This document shows positions 47,330 to 57,140 of a stretch of DNA of 64,000 bases, in pieces. The position numbers and the translations under genes were made by a program. The notes below the pieces were generated by a model. It worked only from the letters and a program-made list of their open reading frames with translations. It searched no databases and was not told where the DNA came from. The stretch's first letter is position 1. Each line of letters opens with the position of its first letter. Source of the DNA: Lindgomyces ingoldianus (lineage: Eukaryota; Ascomycota; Dothideomycetes; Pleosporales; Lindgomycetaceae); assembly GCF_010093535.1 (NCBI RefSeq), contig NW_022985164.1:946869-1010868 (forward strand). The letters are read 5' to 3'.

Positions 47330-47600
47330 ATGCGGTTCTTAATCCTCGTTCCCGCCGTTATGGTATCTCTCACCCAGGCCATTCCAACATCGCACATTGA
47401 ACGACCCCACTTGAACATGGAGCAAGGCAGTGGAGGTGTACGTCGTCTTCTATCCATATATATATCCAGTAGATGTCTTTCCCTAACTTCACCCCAAGGT
47501 CTACATGACAACCGAGCCCTTCTGGGGCTATCGCGAGACGAAGGGGCTGTGGCAATGGTTCAGGATCAAGAACAATGACTGCCACGATCTTACTGTCTAG
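47330..47600 (+). CDS. Small secreted protein (69 residues), candidate effector
   Basis: Two exons, 47330-47437 and 47499-47600, with a 61 bp phase-0 intron (GTACGT donor, CTAAC branch site at 47483-47487, CCCCAAG acceptor). ATG context is CAAAATG. Residues 1 to about 17 are a clear signal peptide (MRFLILVPAVMVSLTQA). The mature part is short and rich in aromatics (EPFWGY, GLWQWFRI) and ends NNDCHDLTV with a single cysteine. The VY-x-TTE ... CHDL layout recalls small fungal secreted proteins of a gamma-crystallin-like pattern, but most of their cysteines are absent. Without splicing the frame runs on out of phase to 47578. Role unknown; secretion is the supported claim. Confidence 0.68.
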
Positions 47601-49022
47601 TGCGCTTTCCTTCCCCGCGATTTATTCTCAAATCCTCTCGATTGACAACGCCTAGTGACAAGCAAATATCCTCTTTCGGCCCTGACGAGGGCGTGAAATG
47701 TATTGTTTTTGAGTAGGCTCATATTTGTACTAAAAGCACAGAATTCGAATTGATGGGTGAATGCAGTAAACACCAATGCAAAGGAAAAAGTCTGGAAATC
47801 TTTTATCCAGGGTATGCGGATATGAGTTGGAATAGTGAGTTCTTCCTTGTGGTTGTTTTGGGTTGGGGACTAATTCTGAGAAGAATGGGACAACCGAGTT
47901 AGTTCCTTCAACTGCACTTTGGAGTGAATGGATGGAGGGAATTTCGTGGCGGATATGATTGTATGCGCCGCAGAATAGTGGCAATGCAACGAAACCATTC
48001 CATGATTGAGGATTATGAAGTTCCCTGTGCTCCACACTTTTATTCACGTGCGTCAACTTTGCTCCATTTCATCCCCGCTTCCTCAACCCATAAATCCCCA
48101 CTACCTTGGGACAAGGCTGCAAAACCGGCATATTCCACCACACCTCTTTCGAACCTCTATGTATCTTATCCCACCCACTAAACGCCTTCAGGACCCGTTT
48201 ATCTCTTGGCCAAAACTCCACACCGCCGTAGAATCGGTTTCAACAAGACTTGAAGTGCGCTTTGCTAAAAAAAAAAAAACCTCTAGCCAGAGAAACGGGT
48301 TCAAATTCCCCCTTGAGACCGATGTGCTCATATCCTCAACCAGTTCACCGTTCGTGGGCATCATATGCGACCCTGTATCGAAAGGGAGGGTGAGTGAGGG
48401 GTCGGGGATTATATAGGTATTGTGTTGGAGGGTGAGAGATGATGACATTGTGATTGCTAGGATTTGTAGATACGTTTAGTAGTGTAGATAATTCGGGGTG
48501 GAACGAAGAGCAGGATGGTTTCGAGGGGGTTGGGGATCGAGATGACTTGTTACATGAGAGAGGGCATGATGGGCAGAGTGGAGAGAGCGTCTGGTTTCAT
48601 TGCCTTGTGTGTGAAGGTGGGGTTGGCTTTCGATTATTTTGAAAGCCGTGAGTGAACAAGAGAGACATCGTCTTCAGGTTTTGAGGAAGTTGTGATGTCA
48701 GAAAGACAGGTGGACAAGGATCAAGGACGAAGGGCGTGGAGTCCGAAGTCGAAAGCAAGCTGTTGCAGGAGGTTTTCACCTCTCACGTTCATACCGCTCG
48801 AGCTAGGGGGTGTGTCGCATACAATTATCCGCCTATCTATATCCTTGTGCTATGCTAGCTAAGAGGTTGACCTTTTGGCAATGCAACACAAGCCATCGTA
48901 AGACTAGCGCTCTTCTCATGCGGCTCTTTGTCACACTCCTAGTGTGTAAGATATAGAGTCCCTTCTAATAAAACTATTCCGTATGATGCAATTTAACCTC
49001 AAAGCCTCTAATAGCACTAGTC
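47601..49022. other. Intergenic region with a decayed coding remnant
   Basis: About 1.4 kb between the secreted-protein gene and the xylulokinase 3' end. Apart from the remnant at 48069-48285, nothing was recognised. A run of 13 A (48270-48282) interrupts the region. Confidence 0.4.
48069..48285 (-). pseudogene. Coding remnant of unknown family
   Basis: A minus-strand frame ending at TGA 48069-48071 reads FYGGVEFWPRDKRVLKAFSG and then WWNMPVLQPCPKVVGIYGLR, which looks like true protein. Just upstream it meets a TGA where W would fit, and a 13-base T homopolymer. An overlapping frame on the same strand from an ATG at 48448 (MSSSLTLQHNTY) continues in a different phase. Either a decayed gene or a gene with a homopolymer sequencing error; family not recognised. 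Confidence 0.32.
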
Positions 49023-50901
49023 TTACTCCCTTCCCTCCCCCTTTTCCTCAATAGCCTTCGTCTCCACCATCTCGAATCCCTTCAGCGCCTCCCCATACCT
49101 TTCCCAAGTCCCTTTTCTATAACCCTCGCAGATCTTCTGTACAAAAGTCTTCTCATTCCATCGGGCCTCCAAAAAGTCCTCAAATGATTCGCCATCTTTG
49201 CGGCCAACGCCCCAAGCAGCTTTATACGCTGCCCCCAGGGCACAAGCATTGCCACCAATATCGAGCTTGTAAACTCCATCTGCGCCTCCGAGAACTTCTG
49301 CTGCAAGTTCCGCGATGGCTGGATTCACTGCGCCGCCACCGACCATGTAGACACGGCGCGGCTGGGGAGGCAATTCGCCCTGTTTCTCAACTAGATTCTG
49401 GGACCGGAGGCGGAGTGAGAGGAACTGAGATTCCAAGATTGCTCGAGCATCGGCATGCGGGATCGGCCATGACTTGTCCTCTGTCTTCGTCTGAGCCGAA
49501 GGAGGGGGTACGGCCGTGAGAGTGTTGTTTGCGAAGAGATATCGCCAGATTCCTGCTTTGACACTCGGTACAATTTCTGGCCTTGGGAAGAAGAGTCCTA
49601 GGCGCATTGGATCGGAGTTAGGGTCTTTCTGCCCCAGAATAGGGGTGCTGGTAGAGGTCTCGTTGAAGAGATTCCAAGACTTGCTGTCTGCCGAAGAGGA
49701 GAGGCCATTGATTGCGTCGCGAATGTGTTCGCGGGCAAGGCCTCCGTTCTTGTAGCAAAGCATGAACATATACAACCCAGGTGTAGTGGGGTGGTTCATG
49801 AAATGGTAAGCGGGATCCGGCTTGTACTGTGGAGTCGACATGAGAAACGTTGTCGACGTGCCCAGTGAGACGATAGCATCAGACGAGCGGAGCGGTAGAG
49901 CCAAGATAGTAGATGGATTATCTCCTGTGAACGGAATAATCTGGCAAGAAGATGGGAAGTTGTATCGGTTCACGAAATACGAAGCGATGGCGCCGAAACT
50001 GCCCCCTCCATCTTCTGGCACATTGCCCAACTTCGACTTGAGATCATCAACGCCTTTGTCCCCGGCGGCAAGTGCCAGAAGATCTTCATACCAACGACCA
50101 TTCTTAATATCCCAGAGATTCGCTCCGCATACATCGCCAATGTCTATCGGTGCCACTTGGCCTAGAAATATTGATGCGAGGAATGAGGAGACGAGAGAAA
50201 TACGTGAGGTAGCTTTGTACGCCTCAGGGTACTTTTGATGAAAGCGCATTATCTGCGGCCCACTGAAACGCTGCAAAGACGGCATTAGCTCGATAAACTC
50301 CGAGAGTTGGAGCATGCATACATGATGAGCTTTGCTTCCAGTGGCTATCGCCAACTGCATGGGACCCCTCAGAGCCACATCAAAGCGCTCACACTGTTTC
50401 TGCGTACTAGCATCCTGCCAATTGGGGCTGAACGGGTGGCTGAAAGCACTTTTCTTCTCTCCTTTTGAGCCTCCTTCCAGTTGTTCCAACAGCGTTTTCC
50501 CGGCATCTAGTCCACCAAGCAAAGCCTCTGCATCTCTACTCCAGAACACAGTCCCATGCTGCATTCCAGCTCCAGAAATGCCTTTTATTTTCGAAAAGTC
50601 TGCCCCTTGAGCTTCTAGGCGCTGGAGGACTAAGTCGATAGCCTCGAGCCACATTGCTGGAGGAGCAAACACTTCACCCTCAGAGGGATTAGTGAGGACA
50701 CCTTTGCTGATCCCATATTTTGCAAGGTCAACATCAAAGTCTACCTTCGCCTCATAAGCAAGTTTGAGGTCCGAGTGCACGATAATTCCTGGATGCGTCT
50801 GAAGTCAGTCCAGAAGCACGATGGCGGGGTAGCTGAAGCGGGGCACGCTCACCCTTCAGTTGCTGTGTGCTCAGATCAAAACCCAGATATTGGTCAGCCA
50901 T
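49023..50901 (-). CDS. xkiA: D-xylulokinase
   Basis: Phosphorylates D-xylulose to D-xylulose 5-phosphate with ATP, the step that feeds pentose catabolism (xylose, arabinose) into the pentose phosphate pathway; cytosolic. Two exons, 50901-50853 and 50788-49023, with a 64 bp intron (GTGAGC to ATCCAG); 604 residues, usual for fungal xylulokinases. The first exon supplies [17 protein letters not shown] with the FGGY-kinase phosphate loop; without it the frame starts only at [13 protein letters not shown] at 86-95 is the sugar-binding region, and FTGDNPSTI and VSLGTSTTF are ATPase-fold motifs. VGGGAVNP and [15 protein letters not shown] form the second FGGY signature near the C-terminus. The symbol follows Aspergillus usage. 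Confidence 0.95.
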
Positions 50902-51450
50902 TGTCGGGATTTTGAAGAAGAACAGACGCAAGAGAAGTGAAAACTACACAGGACATTTAAATAAGCAAGCAACTTCTCATGTGAGGTTGAAAAAACATAT
51001 TCCTTCCTCACTTAGCTTCGAGCACTGCCGCGTCTTGGGTGTGACGCTTGCCATGAATAATGGGTTTTGCCGGTCGTGCCTGCAGCTTTCGGTTCGTCTC
51101 ATTGGATCGCGGATAAATATGCGGATTGCCGAATCGAGGGTTGAAGATAGAACTGGTGCTTGGTGAGATGAAGGATGGTGATGAGATGGTGATGAGATGG
51201 TTACGAGCTAATGTGTCTGCTTTCTGCTATTAAGAAGATCCTCTTGCACAACACTAGCAATTCTGTCATCCCGCAGCAGCACCACCCACAACACTACCCA
51301 CTAGCCCGTCCTGCCGAATAGGGCTGTATTCAAGCTCAAAGATCAAAGTGCGCCACCTGTAGCGCAAGCCCGTATAGCCGCAATAGGGAATCCGTCCTAT
51401 CCAAAGCCAAAACTCCGATTCCGCGTTGTCCTTGATAGATATAATACAGA
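50902..51450. other. Intergenic region (xylulokinase promoter, CDF 3' flank)
   Basis: About 550 bp. The proximal part near 50940-51180 should hold the xylulokinase promoter, including TGATGAGATGG direct repeats at 51178-51200. No gene was recognised; a short minus-strand frame at 51266-51454 is not conserved-looking. Confidence 0.4.
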
Positions 51451-53104
51451 TCACTTCCGTTTCGTCACATTCCCATTGCTCGGCTTGTGATCGTGTCCAT
51501 GATCGTGGCCATGGGAGTGTGAATGATTCTCCTCCTCTGGCTCTGGGCTGGCCTTAGCGCTCACATCTGGGCCAATGAACTCGTCTGAGAAGTCAGGCTG
51601 TTCAGAAGACTTGGACACAAACCGGACCCGGACTCTCTTGACACCTCGGACCTTTGCGCCGACTCTTTCTCGGACCAAGTCTTCCACGCCACGTGTCTGC
51701 TCAACGGTCCATGATCCGGGCACGGCAAGTTCTAGATCTATTAAGAAGTTCTGACCGGACTTGACACCCTGTACAGAACGCAGATCGACGTGAGTGGCCA
51801 CCAATCCAGAATTGATGCTGTCTAGGGCTTTACTAGCTGCCTTGCGGACGTTCCCTTTCATCTCATCTTCAACACCGACGTCTGCGAGTTCAAGCAGGGA
51901 GTCTTTCGTGTTGCCCCAACCAGCCTGAACCACCATTAATGAAATCACCAAGCCGCCAACGGGGTCCAGCCACGAGGCATTACTAAGGACGTTTGATCCA
52001 GCAATCATGAGCAGTGCGACGAAGGCTGTGAGAGAGTCTACTCGATGATGGTATGCGTTCGAAGCGAGGACGGAAGATTTGCGCTCGTTGGCGACCTTGA
52101 GAGCTGAGAGTGCACGTGTCAGCAGAAGCCCTGCACGTGAAGAGTGCTGCAAACCTACTCGCGCGGTACAGCCATTCCTTTATGAGGATCGAACCTCCGG
52201 CGAGCCAGGCCGCATTGATATTCGGGCCCAGCTCGCCATGGCCGTGGCCGTGGCCGTGACCGTGACCATGGCTGTGCGGCAAAAAGCCCCAGTGAGCAGC
52301 AGCTTCTGCAAAATCAGGAAAGAACTGCTGGCAGAGAGCAATCAGGGCAGCCCAGCCCATCATCAACCCTCCGCCGAGTAGGATGCCGCTGACACCCAAA
52401 GAACCCAAGCTCTCCACCTTTCCGTACCCACTGGGGAAACGCTCCGACGGAGGCTTCAAAGACCACGAGACGGTTGCAAGGGTCATGATGTCGCTGACAA
52501 GATCTGTGAGACTGTGGATGGCATCGGCAATGAGGGCTGTCACATGGTCAGTCCGGCGAAGCCTGCCTCAGGCGCGCGGGTTGCACTTGCCCTGGCTGTG
52601 GAAGACGTAGCCTCCAACGCCCTTTCCTATCGCCATGCCCAGGTTGACATAGAGCCCAATGCGCGTGATTCGCACGCCCGCATCCTTCTTGTTGGAGGAG
52701 ATCAAATATGTGTTGTCGTGCGAGTGGTGGTGGTGGGAATGCCCAACGTGCGCCCGTGTCTGCGTCTTGGTGGAGCTTGTCATGGCGGAAGGGGAAATGT
52801 GTCGTCTGCTGTAGGCGGCCGAGGACCAATTGACGAGGGAGCACGCTGCAGTAGACGAGGCTTTAGTAGAAGTGCGGAGGACGCGCAGCTGGAGGCACTT
52901 GACTGCCGGTGAGACTGGGATTGGCGCTGCGGTACAGGAGCCCGATAGTAGGTGAGGTGAACGTGGCCCGTAGGGACACACGCGTCGGAATTGGCCAAAG
53001 AGCGACAAGCCATTATTGCACTTGCGCAGGGACATGAGAGGGAGGGCAGCAGAGGAAGACTGCTGGCGAATGCTGTGACGTGGACCTGAGGCTGCAAGAC
53101 GCAT
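51451..53104 (-). CDS. Cation diffusion facilitator, mitochondrial MMT-like metal transporter
   Basis: Three exons, 53104-52591, 52536-52159 and 52103-51451, giving 514 residues; an in-frame ATG at 53185 would add 27. Intron 1 (54 bp) has a GC-AG border (GCAAGT...GACAG); intron 2 (55 bp) is GTAGGT...CTCTCAG. Both junctions restore conserved sequence: FHSQ-ALIADAIHSLTD and WLYRA-TLKVANERK. CDF features: ADAIHSLTDLVSD and SNAYHHRVDS metal-site helices, a His-rich loop with six HG repeats (about 52240-52276), a second His cluster near the N-terminal end of the TM domain, and a C-terminal HSHGHDHGHDH tail. The long basic, Ser-rich, acid-poor N-terminus suggests mitochondrial import. Likely moves Fe or Zn; the metal is not shown. 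Confidence 0.88.
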
Positions 53105-53639
53105 CAGATCTTCCTGCTTGCACTTGAGCCTCCTGCGGTTGCGGCCGGGACGCCGCGCTGGCTGGAGCAGAGAAATCAAGCTCATCCGGGCCCGCCAGTA
53201 TCTCTCCACTCGCGATGCGGCCCTCTGCAGAGACGCCAATCAGATCATCTTGATTACCCCCCGGTCCCGCATCAACACTGAAAAATTTCACCCTTCTGTC
53301 TCCGTCCCCCAGGCCGACTTTTTGCATCGCAGCGTTCCTAGAAATCCAGGCATGCTGCTTCAGTCAGGTGCTCCTGGTATCATTGTCCCTTCCATGAACG
53401 ACAAGCTCAGCCTTGCCATTTCATGTTTCACGATGTTCACAACTCCGATATACGCGCGTTCGACGACAAAACATTCGGCCATTGTACTGAACTTGTGGCC
53501 TAGCGCGCGAACTACATCATGCAGGTGGTGAGAGCTTAGACCTACCTCGTGCTTGAATATGATCATGAAGTAGAAAACAGTATGCTCTATTGAACCCTGC
53601 TAGCCACGCAAACGCTATTCAGTCCCCAGTTCTCTAATT
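53105..53639. other. Intergenic region upstream of the CDF gene
   Basis: About 535 bp between the CDF start and the hydrolase stop. Frames at 53118-53531 (plus) and 53360-53566 (minus) overlap and have no family. Part of 53105-53240 is open in phase with the CDF gene and may be its 5' leader or N-terminal coding sequence. Confidence 0.4.
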
Positions 53640-54767
53640 TTAGAGCTTCGACTTTGCTACTTCGACTTGGACTGGATCTACTGATCGAGCCAGTATCCAG
53701 TCCGCGACGTCGTTCATGAACTTCTGATTTTCCGGGCTAGGCTCGTCATGAACTGCTAAAAGTAAGTAGACAGCTCAGTACACTTCAGCAGTCACTCACG
53801 GCGGTGGAAATGGCCTTCGTAGGTCTTGAATTCCTTATCCTTCGCTGGAACACTCTCGAATAGATTTTTTGCGGCACCAAAATTGGTGATGCCATCCTTG
53901 CTTCCATGCGCCATGAAAATTCTCGTCACTCCGCCCTCTCCAGCTGCGTCTCCAATCTTGATCTTGCCGCTGGCCAATTCCCCAGTACGGTCCAGCAGTC
54001 CAGCAAGCCCTTCGAGGGTTCCGGTGTCATGGCACAGATCATCCTCCAGGAACTGCTTTTGCACAGCAGGATTTCGTGAAATTAGCTGTACATCGAGCTT
54101 GTTGACCATTTGTCTATGCGGCAGGAGCTTGCCAGCGAGCCGTCCAAAGAAGACCGTAATTGGCGATGGTTTGGAGGCTGGGCTGAAGTCGACAAAGGCG
54201 GATTCTAGCAGGTAGCCCCGAATGTGTTGGCGGATATCCGCGGGACCTTGGGCGGCGTAGCATAGAACCTCACCACCTCCCATAGAATGACCCATGAGGA
54301 AGAGTGGAATAGGACATGGAGTGACAGTTTTGATGAACGAAGAAATGTCTTCTAGGACTTGGGAGGTAGGGCCTGTGTGGCCCTTTTCTGATGGCTTCTG
54401 GACAGAGCGACCCCATCCTCTGACGAGGTTAGTAAAGAGGTTTCGCCGGATAGAGCTTGAGTTCCTACCTCTGATCAAAGCTATAAACCTCGATGTCTTT
54501 AGAAGAAAGGGTTGGGAAGAAACTATTGTATGTATTGCCTGTCTCGCTCTAAGTGGGGGTCTTTGTATTAGGGTGCCGCTAGAAAGGATGCACTCACAAT
54601 GATCACTGAAACCATGAATGAACACTAGTCGAGCTTTAGCCGGGCCTTCTGTCTGTGTGGCAGGTTAATATGACTTCCAGCTAGCAGTTCCGAGAAGATA
54701 CCTTCCAGGTTTTCGTATACAACTTCGTCCCATCCTCAAGCGCATGCCAGCCTTCCTCGGTCGTCAT
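53640..54767 (-). CDS. Alpha/beta hydrolase, monoacylglycerol lipase-like
   Basis: Five exons: 54767-54702, 54652-54598, 54538-54469, 54419-53800 and 53752-53640. The introns are 47-59 bp with GT...AG borders; all phases agree and give 307 residues. The family hydrolyses monoacylglycerols to fatty acid and glycerol, on lipid droplets or in the cytosol. FIHGF (oxyanion region, about 33-37), GHSMGGG with nucleophile Ser109, a GSKDG loop carrying the acid, and the final His in FHRLHDEP complete the triad. The last intron's acceptor is the second AG (TTTTAGCAG), which alone restores RLHDEP. It shares a 254 bp divergent promoter with the flavin oxidoreductase gene to the right. Confidence 0.9.
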
Positions 54768-55021
54768 GGTTGAGATGTGGATGTGAAGTTGTTAGGTGCA
54801 ACTAGAAGCAAGAAGCTTGTCCTTGCGAGAAAGGTAAGAGTAGATGAAATAGTTGTTGTCTCTGGCAGCTGAGAGCTGAGACGAAACCGTCTAATCGATA
54901 AAGCACGTCGAGCCGAGGCTGCTCTAAAAGCGTCGTAGCTCCGAACCATCACCACTTGAATTCACATGTTGCTCTTCAACATCCCCCTACTCCTCTCTCG
55001 GCGCTCGATTCACAAGATGCT
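54768..55021. promoter_or_regulatory. Divergent promoter between hydrolase and oxidoreductase genes
   Basis: 254 bp between two oppositely oriented ATGs (54767 minus and 55022 plus). Short enough that both genes must share regulatory DNA. No clear TATA box on either strand. An upstream open stretch from 54956 is in phase with the oxidoreductase but begins with TTG. Confidence 0.5.
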
Positions 55022-56194
55022 ATGCTGAACACTTCTGCTAGAATCTTTTTACATCACTCTACATCCCTCACGAATCTGAGGAGGATAAATCCCATTGCCA
55101 AAATGCAAACCCGATCATCAACCAAAGCAAGTCTGAGCCATAAAGAGCGGACTGCGACTGAACCACGTAGCAGAGATCTCCATCCTGTTATAGTCGATAG
55201 CATAATGGAAGTGGGAGACACCATTAGAACCTTTCGTCTGGCGATTGAGGATAGGCAGAATGGCATAAATGTATTCATGTCTGATTCTTCGTCTTGTTTG
55301 GATGCACAAAAGCTAATTCCTTAGCCAAGTTCTTGCCAGGCCAGTGGCTTGATGTCCATGTACCAGGTATAGAGAAAGCTGGTGGCTTCACCATCACATC
55401 CTCCCCTCGCGACGCTGTGGCGGCCACAACCCGCTCTTCTAGCCCATTCCTTGAGCTCGCTGTACAGAGGAGTCCCGATAATCCACCTGCGGCGTGGCTA
55501 TGGCAGCCGACAGAAACTATACTTGGGAGTCAACTAGCCGTTCGGGTTGGAGGAAGTTTTATCTGGCCTCCACCCGGTCTAGACTCCGAGAGAATTAAGC
55601 GTGTTGTCTTCATTGCGGGAGGTGTTGGCATCAAGTATGATCTTCATCTGTCATTCCCCACTTTGCATGCTGCCGTGAATCAACTAAGTAACGAAACCTG
55701 ACGTCCAAGCTAGCCCCCTCATCTCGATGCTCTCATATATTCGAGAAGAGAATGTTCCGCTGGATCACGTTCGACTCTTATATTCTACAAAATTACCATC
55801 GAAGACCTCGACAAAGTCTGAAGTCCTGTTCCTCCCTCGAATCCTGGACTTATTTTGCACCTCAAAGCCTCCACCACGCCAGAATCACAGGGATCGCCTA
55901 GAACTATTCTTCACAGGCACTTTGGACGGCTCGCTATTATGTTGTAATGAAGATGTGCTCTTCCAGTCTTTTGTGCTACCGGGCTTTGAATCTGAGGGGA
56001 ACTTACCAGTCGTAGCTTGGGGCGGCCGAATTAATGAGCATGCCTTGTCCAGTGCCGTTGGCAATGAGAAAGAACGAGGTTCTGCGGTCTTCTACGTATG
56101 CGGACCACCTGACATGACGGACAGTATCGTCCAATATCTCAAGGACCGAGAAAATGTGGCACCTGAAAGTGTTCTGTGTGAGAAGTGGTGGTAA
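55022..56194 (+). CDS. OXNAD1-like FAD/NAD(P)-binding oxidoreductase
   Basis: Three exons, 55022-55270, 55330-55634 and 55714-56194, with introns of 59 bp (GTATTC...GCCAAG) and 79 bp (GTATGA...GCTAG); 344 residues. The acceptors were chosen to restore INFLPGQWLDV and AGGVGINPLISML. Ferredoxin-reductase fold: FAD-binding GFTITSSP, NAD(P)-binding AGGVGINP, and a C-terminal VFYVCGPPDMTDSIV followed by VLCEKWW. The family is the poorly studied oxidoreductase NAD-binding domain-containing protein 1; its electron acceptor is unknown. The N-terminus (MLNTSARIFLHHSTSLTNLR) is basic, hydroxylated and acid-free, as in mitochondrial presequences. The exon 1 start at 55022 replaces an upstream TTG. Confidence 0.87.
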
Positions 56195-57070
56195 GGACAA
56201 TATTCTCGGGTTAGGTATATCCCACCTCTACAACATAAGAATACCTAACTTTTGAGCCCACTTCGGCCTGTCTTCACTCTACTTGAAGGGCCAAATAACC
56301 CTTAGTTGGCACAATGGTATTATACAGCTTATGGTTATCTAATTACAAGGGGTCCCACAGCTTCCATTTATGCCTCAGCCTGAGACTAACTAATAGACGA
56401 TAACCCCTGTTCCACAAGCAAGCTGCGCACCTCAAAACACACCAAAATATCTAAATTTGCGTCTGAATATCTCAATAACTACCTAGTGAAATTTCATAGC
56501 AATCTGAATGTAAGCTATTTAATACTGTATTCTTCGTAGCTTCTATCAATGTTTTAGAGCTTTCGCACCTCGTTCTTGTTAACATATGGCAAATTTGCTT
56601 AATTTTAGCCCCCATATTTTGATATATTACTAGACTTAGCCGAACGCTCTAACCCTTTAATAGAAGCTATAAAGTATACATAATAGCTTGTATTTAAAAA
56701 TTGTGGCTTACTATTATGTAGGTGTTGAGATCTTTGAATGCAAAATTTGGATTTTTAGGCATATTCTGCATAGCCACGACCGGAGGCATCCAAAGACATC
56801 ACTTTATAGTTTCTTCAATTGATCATGCTGCTCCAACAGTAGGCGCACTTTGAATCTGAGGACGCCTGCCTGAGTTTGATTTATCCAATCAGTGGCCCTT
56901 TTCTGTCTTCGAATTTGCTGACTGCGTTGACCATATCCCCGCCCATGGTACCGGAATGCTCTAAATCTCGTATTTATCGCTTCCCAGTCTAGAAGACAAC
57001 CGAAGTCTGCCTTACTAGAAGAACATTACGTATGCGAAAGCCAACAGTCAACTAGTTCTTCTTATTCCTG
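56195..57070. other. AT-rich intergenic region
   Basis: About 880 bp, AT-rich in its middle (56400-56720), without a gene. It contains a TAGCTTCTAT / ATAGAAGCTA inverted pair (about 56537 and 56661) and could be a very old mobile-element relic, but no terminal repeats or protein traces support that. Confidence 0.4.
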
Positions 57071-57077
57071 TATAAAT
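57071..57077 (+). promoter_or_regulatory. TATA box of the esterase gene
   Basis: TATAAAT located 70 bp before the ATG at 57141, with pyrimidine-rich DNA between (TTTCATT, CATCTCC). Confidence 0.5.
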
Positions 57078-57140
57078 TTCATTAGCATCCGTTCATTTTC
57101 GATATCATCTCCAACCTGCTGACGATCCAACCTGGCCACC

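Noticed and set aside
48290..48320. TTCAAAT T-loop-like motif
   Set aside because: The flanking five bases do not pair as a T-stem and no other tRNA arms are present.
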